Assembly (NCBI GenBank): GCA_965214585.1
Contig: OZ243957.1
Span: 1,240,001 to 1,304,000 of the forward strand
Source of the DNA: JAHCHG01 sp965214585
Lineage (GTDB): Bacteria > Acidobacteriota > Blastocatellia > Pyrinomonadales > Pyrinomonadaceae
Direction of reading: 5' to 3'
DNA length: 64,000 nt
The stretch's first letter is position 1; every line of letters begins with the position of its first letter. The notes under the pieces were generated by a model. The model was not told the DNA's origin. It saw only the letters and a list, made by a program, of their open reading frames with translations, and did no database searches. This document shows positions 57,080-64,000 of this stretch, piece by piece. The position numbers and the translations under genes were made by a program.

Positions 57080-58717
57080 TTACTTTTGCGAACTCTTTAA
57101 GCGTAATGCCAAAATATGTTCGCACGGTCCTTTTCGCAACTTGTTCATCATAAAAAAGTTGCAGCTGCAATGAGCTTCCGACAAACGCTCATCGTTATCA
57201 ATCGTCATCGAAACATTCAGTTTTTTATTTATATCCCGAATCGTTCCGGCGAGTTCCAGAAAATCGTTCTGTTTGTAATCTCGTTTGCTGATTTTCACGG
57301 CATCGTTTTCCAAAAATTTCGCGGCATTTTCCTCGCGTTCGTTGGCAAAACGCAAATCTTCCATCGGAAGCGGTTCGCGGCTCAATTCTCTGGCGCGGTA
57401 AACGCCTTTGTTCAAATCATAAATCGCCCGTCCCGCCTGCGTGTAAGCCGAAAGCGAACCTAAAACGACGCTTTTATCGAGATTTAATTTCTTTGCCAAT
57501 TCGTCCGCCGTCGCAAACCAATCTTCACGCAAATTCATAAAAACTTTGCGTTTCGTGCCGTTGTCAACATCGGCACGCGGAGCAAGCAGATCGAAATTTC
57601 CGGCTTTTGACCAATCGTTCGCCGTCCAGCCGGAAAGTCCCAGAGTGAAATTCAGATCGCCCAAATCCGCGATATAAAACGAAGGCAGACCAGTTCCGAG
57701 CAAGTGAACCGTGAATTTTTTCGCCACCGAGATCAGGCGTTCCAAAATCAAAATTCTGCGTCTGCCCCAAACTCTTATGTCGTGTTCTTCATCACCTTCA
57801 AAACGAGTTCTCGCACAAGTTATTTCGATGTTCCAAGGCTCAAGAATTATTTTAACAAATTCATTCGGTTTCAAAATATAACGCATCGAACGCGGACTTT
57901 CTCTCTCTTTTTTTCGACGCAAAACGAAGCAAATATTATGAACGTCCAGCGGATGAAGATCGAAACTTATCGTCGGCATAGACATCGCCGATGAAACCTG
58001 CAAAAATCCGCGCACCCAAGAATCGGGCAGATCAATTTTCACTTCCTTGAACGAATCTTCGTTCGTCGTTTTGACTTCAAAACCACTCGGATCAATTTCA
58101 AATTTCGTTTTTTTATAAGTGCGAATTTTTTGAAACTCATCGTAAAGATCGGCGGAATAATCAATGTTTGTCGTGCCGTAAGAAGTTTCTCTGATATTTT
58201 CAAACACCTCGAATTTCGTTCCCAAACGCCCGTAGCTCGATTCGTCTTCGGAAAAACATTCAAAGAAAACTTCGTCCGGGTGAACCGTAATTACGGGATC
58301 GAGAACAAACCAGAGATCGCGGTGTTTTTCGTATAAATAGTTATAATACTGGCTGCGTGCCTGATAAAAAGGTCGCCAGCGAGCCGATTTCCGCTGTCGC
58401 AATTCGGTCAATTCCGCTTGCAGAACTTTTAACTTTTCGCCGACTTCCATTCGCTGGGAAGCGACTTCCTGCCAATCAATTTCCTCGCGCTGTTTTGCCC
58501 ATTCCAAATATTCGGTTCTGTCTTTCGGCTTAAAACGCAAATCCGAAACAACGACATCGTGCAAGGCGGAAATCGCTTCCCGAAACTCTAATTTCTGCCG
58601 CAGTTCGGCAATAAAAAACGTCGGTTCGCGCGACGCGTCCGGCACGAAAGACATCTCCGTTTCGCGGCTCGAACTCGCCACGCTCGTATTTCCTTTGTAG
58701 GCGTATTCAAACAACAT
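57080..58717 (-). CDS. SWIM zinc-finger protein of the retron (WHSWIM-like)
   Basis: The protein has 545 residues. The C-terminal SWIM motif is CSCNFFMMNKLRKGPCEH (CxC...CxH), about 520-540. A winged-helix-like region (WFATADELAKKLNLDKSVVLGSL) lies about 400-450. The N-terminal half is alpha/beta with a helical hairpin about 60-110. The ATG at 58717 overlaps the WGR gene stop by 11 bases, so they are coupled. In retron type XIII a WHSWIM protein accompanies an ARM protein and the RT; this fits. Confidence 0.82.
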   Translation of the reverse strand: MLFEYAYKGNTSVASSSRETEMSFVPDASREPTFFIAELRQKLEFREAISALHDVVVSDLRFKPKDRTEYLEWAKQREEIDWQEVASQRMEVGEKLKVLQAELTELRQRKSARWRPFYQARSQYYNYLYEKHRDLWFVLDPVITVHPDEVFFECFSEDESSYGRLGTKFEVFENIRETSYGTTNIDYSADLYDEFQKIRTYKKTKFEIDPSGFEVKTTNEDSFKEVKIDLPDSWVRGFLQVSSAMSMPTISFDLHPLDVHNICFVLRRKKERESPRSMRYILKPNEFVKIILEPWNIEITCARTRFEGDEEHDIRVWGRRRILILERLISVAKKFTVHLLGTGLPSFYIADLGDLNFTLGLSGWTANDWSKAGNFDLLAPRADVDNGTKRKVFMNLREDWFATADELAKKLNLDKSVVLGSLSAYTQAGRAIYDLNKGVYRARELSREPLPMEDLRFANEREENAAKFLENDAVKISKRDYKQNDFLELAGTIRDINKKLNVSMTIDNDERLSEAHCSCNFFMMNKLRKGPCEHILALRLKSSQK

Positions 58718-61700
58718 TTGCCAGCACCTCCGTCTGTTTGATCTTGATCGGCAGTTCGATATTTGGAAATTCACGGCGGATTTTCAGCATACTTTCAATC
58801 ATTTTCGATTTGTCGCCGACGGCAATCGTTGCCGAATGACGCGCGAGAATTTTTGCCGCAAGTTTTGCCGAAGTTTCATTTTTTAACGCTTCGCTTTCCA
58901 TAAAATTTAAAACCCTGTCTTTTGCAACGCGCGAGCGATTTACCAAAGATAAAACTCTCGTAAAATACGGTGCGAGTTTCTCAAATTTTTCGGGCGAATC
59001 GGCGGCGTAATTTTCCAGATAATTTGTCGCAAAAAGCTGCATTTCCGGCGAAGGATGTTCGCTTAATTTTAAGAGGTATTCAACCCCGTTTTCTTCTGCA
59101 AAATACTTGAGCAGCAAATCTCTCCCGAATTTTTGCGTTTCTTCTTTGACCGAATCGGAAATCGAAACCAGAATCTGCGCGGTTAATTCCTGCGCCGTAA
59201 AATTCGCGCGGAAAAATTCGCGCCAGAATTCTCTCGAATCAGACCATTTTGCGTCCAAAGCGCGAATCAGATATGAAACTTCGCCGCCAAGTTTTTCTTT
59301 TGTGTTTTCCGCCAGTTTCCACGAAGTTTCCCGGATTGAAAGAATTTCGTCGTTTGTCCAATCAACTATTTCAGCAGTTGAAAATTCATTGCTCCACTCT
59401 TCGGCGCGACTTTGCAAAATCAAGCCGCCCGCTTCTTTGGCTTCGGCGTAAACGGAATTTACAAGAAGTTTCGCCGTTTCGACATCGGCAAAATTTTTCC
59501 AATTCGGCAAATCTTTCAAAACATTCAGCAAACGCCCGTGAACGCCTTCCGTCTTTTCGGCGACGATCAGCGAAATACAAATCGAATACGACAAATTTTT
59601 GACAAATTGTGCGTGCCTTTCGGCAAGACGCAAAACAATCGGGCGAATCGAATCGTGAACGTCGGAAAGTTCGTGCGACAGCAGAGATAAAATTATGCTT
59701 TCCCGCCGCAGAAGATTTTCGTCGGAAAATTGACCGAAAAGTTTTATGCCGATTGAGCGAATTTCTTCAAATTCGGAATTTATCAGCGAATTCAGCAAAT
59801 CATTCGCCAGATTTTCCGTCGGCGTTTCGTGATTTAACAAAATTCGTCCGCCGAATTTCTGCACTTCCAAAAGTTCGTGCGACAGTAAATCTTCGATTAT
59901 TGCAAAATTCAAAACTCGCAGTTCTTTTTCAAAACTCTGCAAAACCGCGTTGCAGACATCGCTGATGATCCCGCTTTTTTCAGCGTCGAAATTAATTATT
60001 TCAGCAATCAAAATCCCGATCAGATTTTGCGCCTCCGTTTCGGTATAATTTGCCGATTGCAAGAGTTTTGCCGCAAATTCTCTCGCGTCAAAATGTTTTG
60101 AAGTGAGAAGTTTGAGCATCGCCGAATTATTTTTTGCAAAAAGTTCGCGGCTTGCCTCGATCCATTCAAACGCCTTCTGCCGCGCAAACGAACTTTCGCA
60201 AGTCGCAATTTCGATTGCCAGTTCGACATTCGGATTCGACGGATCGTAAAGCGAAACGGCAAGTTGGAAACCGAGATTTGCCGTGATTTGATATGGTCTG
60301 GAAAGCAGCATTATAATTGCGTCCGTGTCGAGTTTTTCCAGAAAATCAGGACAGTCTTTTAACGCTTTCACGGCAAATTCGTGAATTGGCAGACATACGC
60401 TTTTCGCCAAAAGATGCAAAAGCGCGGCGGGCTGTTCTTCCCAAAGTTCTGGAAACGCTTCTTCACGAACATCCGGTGCTTGGTCGCCGATTTTGTAATT
60501 TTCACGCAGACGAAAACCACCCGAACCCGTCTTATATTCGTAACGCGGGCTGTTGCGGTAAAGTATCTGATTAAAAAGCAGATAAGGCGAAAATTTATCC
60601 CAGTAAATTTCTTTGACAAGCGGATTTCGCCAATCGTATTGTCCCGTGTGGTAATAATCGTAAATTGTTGATTTTGCTGGAGTTTTTGCGTCCGCGTCGG
60701 TAAAAGCGAGCAGCGCACCCGTCGCCATTTTAACGTAATCCGCATCGCCGATCTCACCCATACGCCGCAAAATCCGCCACGTTCTTCGCAAAAAATAATT
60801 TCTCGTTTTACTGCCGTAAGCGATGCGCGAAGTTTCCTTGGCAAGTTCGATTTTTGTCTTGATAGTCTGCCATTTTCCGTTTTCGTCCTGCAAATAAAGC
60901 GCGTCATACCAAGGATTTGAAAAATATCCCGCTTTTTCCGTTTCAAATTTCTTAGCAATTATTCCGAAAACTTCCCAATCGCGGCGGTATTCAGCCATTT
61001 TATAAATGTGCCGGACGGGTTTGAAATATCTCGGTTTATATGGAATTTCCTTTAAAACTTCGAGCAGAACCGGGCGCGTAATCTGATTGTCAATTTCGTA
61101 AAGTTTGGTCAGAATATCAAAACTTCCGCGCGTCTGTTTTTCCATTTCTTCGCGCAAAGCGGTCTTAAAGTTCTCAACGCTTCCGTTTGCCGCAAGATTT
61201 TTCAGAACTTCGGGCAATTCGGAAACAGCTTTTTCTCTCAGCTTTAATTTCCCCGTTTCATCGGCGAGTTTGAAAATCGCTTCGCGGGCGATTCGCTGCA
61301 CAAAATCGGCTTTGTGATTTAGAAATTCTACTAAAACCGGAATCGTCGTTTCATCGCCGCAAAATCCCAAACTCCAAGCGATACAGTAATCACGCAAATC
61401 ATCGCCCGTGCCGATTAGATTGATTAAATGCGGTGTCGCTTCCGCAATTTTTAGTTCGCCCGCCCGCCAGATCGTGCGCGAAATTTTCGGATCGCTTTTC
61501 GCTTTTCGGTCTGATAATTTCTGGAGAATTACCCGATTTCGTTCTTCGTTATCTATTGTTTTTTCAGTCTTAACTTCCGCTTTTTCAACCGTTTCCGATG
61601 TTTTGCCGACAATGTGATAACCTTTGCGGGATTTTTCGCCGACCAATTTATCAAAAACTCTCTGAGCTTCTTCCAATTCGACGGGATTGATCGTTTTTAT

Positions 61701-61841
61701 TCCTTCTTTTAAGATCGAATTTTTTCTGCCGTAGCGAAAATTAACGACGAACTTCCCGCCCGTTTCGCACAGATCAACTTCATAAACCTTATCGGAATTT
61801 CCTTCTCTGAAATGAAGTTTTGTCTGCTGAACGAGTTTCAT
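58707..61841 (-). CDS. WGR domain and HEAT/ARM-repeat protein of the retron
   Basis: The protein has 1044 residues. The N-terminal WGR domain (about 1-80) carries LHFREGNSDKVYEVDL, FRYGRKNSILKEG and a KGYHI end, a nucleic-acid-binding module known from PARPs and bacterial proteins. The rest is alpha-helical HEAT/ARM repeats (for example PVLVEFLNHKADFVQRIARE). It is the first gene of the retron operon (ARM component of type XIII). How it acts in defence is not known to me. Confidence 0.85.
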   Translation of the reverse strand: MKLVQQTKLHFREGNSDKVYEVDLCETGGKFVVNFRYGRKNSILKEGIKTINPVELEEAQRVFDKLVGEKSRKGYHIVGKTSETVEKAEVKTEKTIDNEERNRVILQKLSDRKAKSDPKISRTIWRAGELKIAEATPHLINLIGTGDDLRDYCIAWSLGFCGDETTIPVLVEFLNHKADFVQRIAREAIFKLADETGKLKLREKAVSELPEVLKNLAANGSVENFKTALREEMEKQTRGSFDILTKLYEIDNQITRPVLLEVLKEIPYKPRYFKPVRHIYKMAEYRRDWEVFGIIAKKFETEKAGYFSNPWYDALYLQDENGKWQTIKTKIELAKETSRIAYGSKTRNYFLRRTWRILRRMGEIGDADYVKMATGALLAFTDADAKTPAKSTIYDYYHTGQYDWRNPLVKEIYWDKFSPYLLFNQILYRNSPRYEYKTGSGGFRLRENYKIGDQAPDVREEAFPELWEEQPAALLHLLAKSVCLPIHEFAVKALKDCPDFLEKLDTDAIIMLLSRPYQITANLGFQLAVSLYDPSNPNVELAIEIATCESSFARQKAFEWIEASRELFAKNNSAMLKLLTSKHFDAREFAAKLLQSANYTETEAQNLIGILIAEIINFDAEKSGIISDVCNAVLQSFEKELRVLNFAIIEDLLSHELLEVQKFGGRILLNHETPTENLANDLLNSLINSEFEEIRSIGIKLFGQFSDENLLRRESIILSLLSHELSDVHDSIRPIVLRLAERHAQFVKNLSYSICISLIVAEKTEGVHGRLLNVLKDLPNWKNFADVETAKLLVNSVYAEAKEAGGLILQSRAEEWSNEFSTAEIVDWTNDEILSIRETSWKLAENTKEKLGGEVSYLIRALDAKWSDSREFWREFFRANFTAQELTAQILVSISDSVKEETQKFGRDLLLKYFAEENGVEYLLKLSEHPSPEMQLFATNYLENYAADSPEKFEKLAPYFTRVLSLVNRSRVAKDRVLNFMESEALKNETSAKLAAKILARHSATIAVGDKSKMIESMLKIRREFPNIELPIKIKQTEVLANVV

Positions 61842-62175
61842 AAAATTTACTTTTGTTTCATTTATGCAACATTATTTCATAAATAGGCGGTCAAGTCAAA
61901 TTAAGAATCCAGAGCAATTTAAGAATTGGCATAGGTAAGAGTAGTGAAAACGCCAGCGAAGCGCGGCGAAATCACCACTAAAGGCGTTACTCTTAGCGTA
62001 TAGCCAAACTTAAACCGTTATAAAAAGATTTTATCTGAAAATAATTTTTCACCATAACTCTAAAATATCTTATTTTCCGTGCAATTTAAAAGTTAAAAGA
62101 CGCTGGTTGCTGAGAATTTTATAACAATCAACCAAATGCTTTGATAATTTAAGCGTAAACTGAAAAATTTTCAGT
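61842..62175. other. Gene-less stretch between retron and membrane operon
   Basis: It contains an imperfect palindrome at about 61932-62000 (AAGAGTA...AACGCC...GGCGTT...TACTCTT). The rest is AT-rich with no supported gene; the retron promoter should lie here. Confidence 0.4.
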
Positions 62176-62220
62176 AAAAATGCCGACTCAAAAATCTAAT
62201 TTTGAATCGGCATTTTTATT
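62176..62220. terminator. Bidirectional terminator
   Basis: Arms AAAAATGCCGACTCAAAA / TTTTGAATCGGCATTTTT (one mismatch) with A and T flanks, downstream of the minus-strand operon. Confidence 0.85.
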
Positions 62221-62256
62221 TGCAAAAAATAAATTCTGCGTCATTGTGAGTTTCGT

Positions 62257-63243
62257 TTAAGCGGATTTTTCTTTTGTTTGATCCGTAGAAACTTGTTTTT
62301 TTGCTTCTTGGGATGCAACGCTGACCGCTTGACCGGCGACGTTTTTGGCTTTATCAACCGCTTGTTTTGCCGTGTCTTTCGCCTGCGCCAGTAAATTATC
62401 GCGCTTTTCGCCGACAAGTTGATTTTCGTAGGATGTCGAAGGAATCGCCAAACCGACGAGTGCGCCGGCAACTAATGCAACTGCCCCGATGACCAGAGGG
62501 CTTTCCTCAATATAGTATTCATATTGATCCATCGCCTCCGAGCCTAAATTTCCTGCCTTCCTCATTGTCGTGTCGGCAACATCACTCGCGCTTTGGTAAG
62601 CGGAATTAACAAGATTTCCAGCCGCATCATACGTTGCGCTTGCCGCGTCAGTCGCCGAATCTGCAACATTACCCGCTTTATCATAAGCTGTGTTTACAGC
62701 GTTTCCCGCCGCATCATAAGTCGTATTTGCCGCATCGCCGACTCTATCTCCGGCATTTGCCAAAGCCCTCGAACCGCCTCTCATATAATTGCCGCGCGAT
62801 TGATCGTATTGGCGGTTTCTGTAGTAATTTCTATTTCTGGTTTTATCATTTCCGCCGAAAAACAACATTCCCGCGCCGGTTGCGATTAAAAGCAACGGTA
62901 AAGGATTGTCCGTTATCGTATTAAAAACACTTGATCTCTTTATTTCTCTTGCTGCATTGTCCATAAATTCTTCCGCCTTGCCTAAAGTTGCATCATAAAC
63001 GGTATCTTTCGCCGTTTCGTAAAATTCCGAAGCCTTTTCGGACACTTTTTCGGAAACCTGTTCCGAAATAGTATCCACACTTAATCTTTCCTGAAGCGCG
63101 TCAATTGTTTCGCTCATCTCGCCGCGCGTTTCTTCGATTTTCCGGCGAATCTGCGCCGGATCATCCGCTGTTTCTACTGTTTCTACTGTTTCTATTTTTA
63201 CCTTTTTTACATTGTTTTTATCTAAATCTGTTCTTTCAGCCAT
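62257..63243 (-). CDS. DUF3618/YqjD-like membrane protein with LEA-type repeats
   Basis: The protein has 328 residues. The N-terminal DUF3618-type segment (RRKIEETRGEMSETIDALQERL) is followed by a membrane helix (PLPLLLIATGAGMLFFGG, about 115-132). A run of 11- to 15-residue repeats (TYDAAGNAVNTAYDKAGNVA, then similar; about 170-225) resembles group 3 LEA proteins. A second membrane helix comes at about 248-270, and a KQAVDKAKN tail. Likely an envelope stress or desiccation protein. Its start overlaps the end of the next gene upstream. Confidence 0.75.
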   Translation of the reverse strand: MAERTDLDKNNVKKVKIETVETVETADDPAQIRRKIEETRGEMSETIDALQERLSVDTISEQVSEKVSEKASEFYETAKDTVYDATLGKAEEFMDNAAREIKRSSVFNTITDNPLPLLLIATGAGMLFFGGNDKTRNRNYYRNRQYDQSRGNYMRGGSRALANAGDRVGDAANTTYDAAGNAVNTAYDKAGNVADSATDAASATYDAAGNLVNSAYQSASDVADTTMRKAGNLGSEAMDQYEYYIEESPLVIGAVALVAGALVGLAIPSTSYENQLVGEKRDNLLAQAKDTAKQAVDKAKNVAGQAVSVASQEAKKQVSTDQTKEKSA

Positions 63244-63623
63244 TTTGCATCCTCCTTGATTGTTTCAACGGTTTGTTCGGGAACGGGATCAATTTTTTTC
63301 AAATCGTTATATCCCGTAAAAACCATAATTGCTCCGATAACGCCGATAATTATACCGATCAATAAGCACGAGAGCCAAAGCGGAATAAAGTGCGCCAAAG
63401 CGACGATGATCGCCGCGACAATCGCCAAAAATCCGACATAGACGATTGTGCCGCCGACTGCGAGAAAGCCGAAATCCTTTCCGGCTTTAACTGCTTTCTG
63501 CGTCATTTCCGCCTGAGCTAAAGCCACTTCCTGTCTGATTAATGTGCTGGTTTCGTTCGCTAGTTCGGAAAACAAATCGCCGATTGAGCGTTCATCAGAC
63601 TCGTTTTTTATAATTTGCGCCAT
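63222..63623 (-). CDS. Holin-X-like (Phage_holin_3_6) membrane protein
   Basis: The protein has 133 residues. An N-terminal amphipathic helix (DLFSELANETSTLIRQEVALAQAEM) and two membrane helices (about 50-75 and 80-105) match the family usually annotated as actinobacterial holin-X. Despite the name it is a chromosomal envelope gene that goes with DUF3618 proteins. Confidence 0.8.
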   Translation of the reverse strand: MAQIIKNESDERSIGDLFSELANETSTLIRQEVALAQAEMTQKAVKAGKDFGFLAVGGTIVYVGFLAIVAAIIVALAHFIPLWLSCLLIGIIIGVIGAIMVFTGYNDLKKIDPVPEQTVETIKEDAKWLKEQI

Positions 63624-63646
63624 AAAACCTCCCTTGTTCTTTTAAT

Positions 63647-64000
63647 TTACGCTCCGTATCTTCGCTGATAATAATTTGCGTTAGCTCGATCCGGCTCGGA
63701 AGATTTCAAAAATCTCGCCGCAAGCAGTCCGAGTGCGAACGCACCGCCGGCAAACAACAACGGCTGACGACGCGCAAAATCTTCGACATCGCGTCTTATG
63801 TCATTAAGCCGCGCCTCGTCGAGATAGCTGGAAAAATTTTCGATTGTTCCGGCTATATTTTCGCCGTATTGAGAAGTCATTTTTCCGATGCTCGTTTGAT
63901 TATCGGCTTCGCGCAGATTTTCACCGACCTTTCGGATCGTGTCGGCGACATCGTTTAAGCCCGAAGTCAAACTGCTTTTTTTCTCGTCAATTATTCCGAC
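63647..64000 (-). CDS. Membrane-anchored helical protein, 5' end outside the window
   Basis: The frame is open through base 64000, so the start lies beyond; a TTG at 63970 is internal or a late start. The protein has amphipathic helices (SSYLDEARLNDIRRDVEDFA) and one C-terminal membrane helix (PLLFAGGAFALGLLAARFL), then NANYYQRRYGA. Similar proteins (YqjD/ElaB-like) occur in the same operon type. Confidence 0.65.
   Translation of the reverse strand, partial: VGIIDEKKSSLTSGLNDVADTIRKVGENLREADNQTSIGKMTSQYGENIAGTIENFSSYLDEARLNDIRRDVEDFARRQPLLFAGGAFALGLLAARFLKSSEPDRANANYYQRRYGA

Noticed and set aside
63222..63623. Phage holin suggesting a prophage at the right edge
   Set aside because: Family name is misleading; neighbours are DUF3618 and YqjD-like envelope genes and no phage genes are near.

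Overview
Organism and style. The window looks like chromosome from a low-GC member of the Acidobacteriota, most likely class Blastocatellia (Pyrinomonadaceae-like). I base this on gene content: an Oar-type TonB-dependent receptor with an N-terminal carboxypeptidase-regulatory domain, FG-GAP/VCBS proteins, a B12-dependent ribonucleotide reductase, a dnaK-dnaJ-hspR cluster and a bactofilin. Shine-Dalgarno sites are patchy and many genes start without one. Intergenic palindromes of several families are unusually abundant. The taxonomic call is an inference and no search was run.

Layout. 1-7.5 kb: end of nrdJ, a serine hydrolase, a cysteine desulfurase, an FHA-GAF-adenylate cyclase and mreB. 7.5-9.9 kb: a polymorphic toxin with a C-terminal EndoU nuclease domain, a candidate immunity gene and a decayed second toxin copy. 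10-14.7 kb: an FG-GAP secreted protein, a site-2 protease, a broken cation-efflux gene carrying a 181-bp MITE, then cdaA and its YbbR-domain partner (c-di-AMP synthesis). 14.8-22.7 kb: a complete histidine operon hisGDCBHAF(IE), preceded by a small His-rich leader ORF and an intrinsic terminator that together look like a translational attenuator. Every intercistronic gap of the operon holds a palindrome, long and clear in six of seven. 22.7-27.8 kb: decayed toxin-antitoxin remnants and guaA, whose 3' end is present three times. The two intervals between copies carry a three-gene operon of unknown role (TIGR04255-like plus two partners) and a BrnT/BrnA pair. 27.9-37.6 kb: a 9.7-kb integrated element in the tRNA-Asn gene, bounded by a 22-bp direct repeat. 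It encodes a tyrosine integrase, a UmuD-like S24 peptidase, four small ribbon-helix-helix proteins, two near-identical small hydrophobic peptides, a replication-like protein, a VRR-NUC nuclease, a probable holin and an M15 endolysin, but no capsid, portal or terminase genes. 37.7-44.5 kb: ttcA, a bactofilin, a large composite palindrome, a tRNA-protein transferase, an SLC13-type permease, a metallophosphoesterase and pgsA. 44.8-49.9 kb: dnaK, two tandem MazEF-type modules, dnaJ and hspR, with a HAIR operator on the dnaK promoter. 50-54.6 kb: an Oar-like TonB receptor and a TPR-DUF4388 protein. 54.9-61.9 kb: a retron on the minus strand, made of a WGR/HEAT-repeat protein, a SWIM zinc-finger protein, an msr-msd non-coding RNA with a 14-bp a1/a2 stem, and a reverse transcriptase. 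This matches the type XIII (ARM + WHSWIM + RT) arrangement. 62.2-64 kb: a three-gene envelope-stress-like membrane protein cluster, cut by the window edge.

How the genes fit together. The most notable systems are the retron with an identifiable ncRNA, the leader-peptide/terminator pair of the his operon, the serial guaA insertions, and the tRNA-Asn element with its shared TTTGGTAT operators. Several palindromic repeat families, some with target duplications, have shaped the gaps between genes and in one case interrupted a gene.
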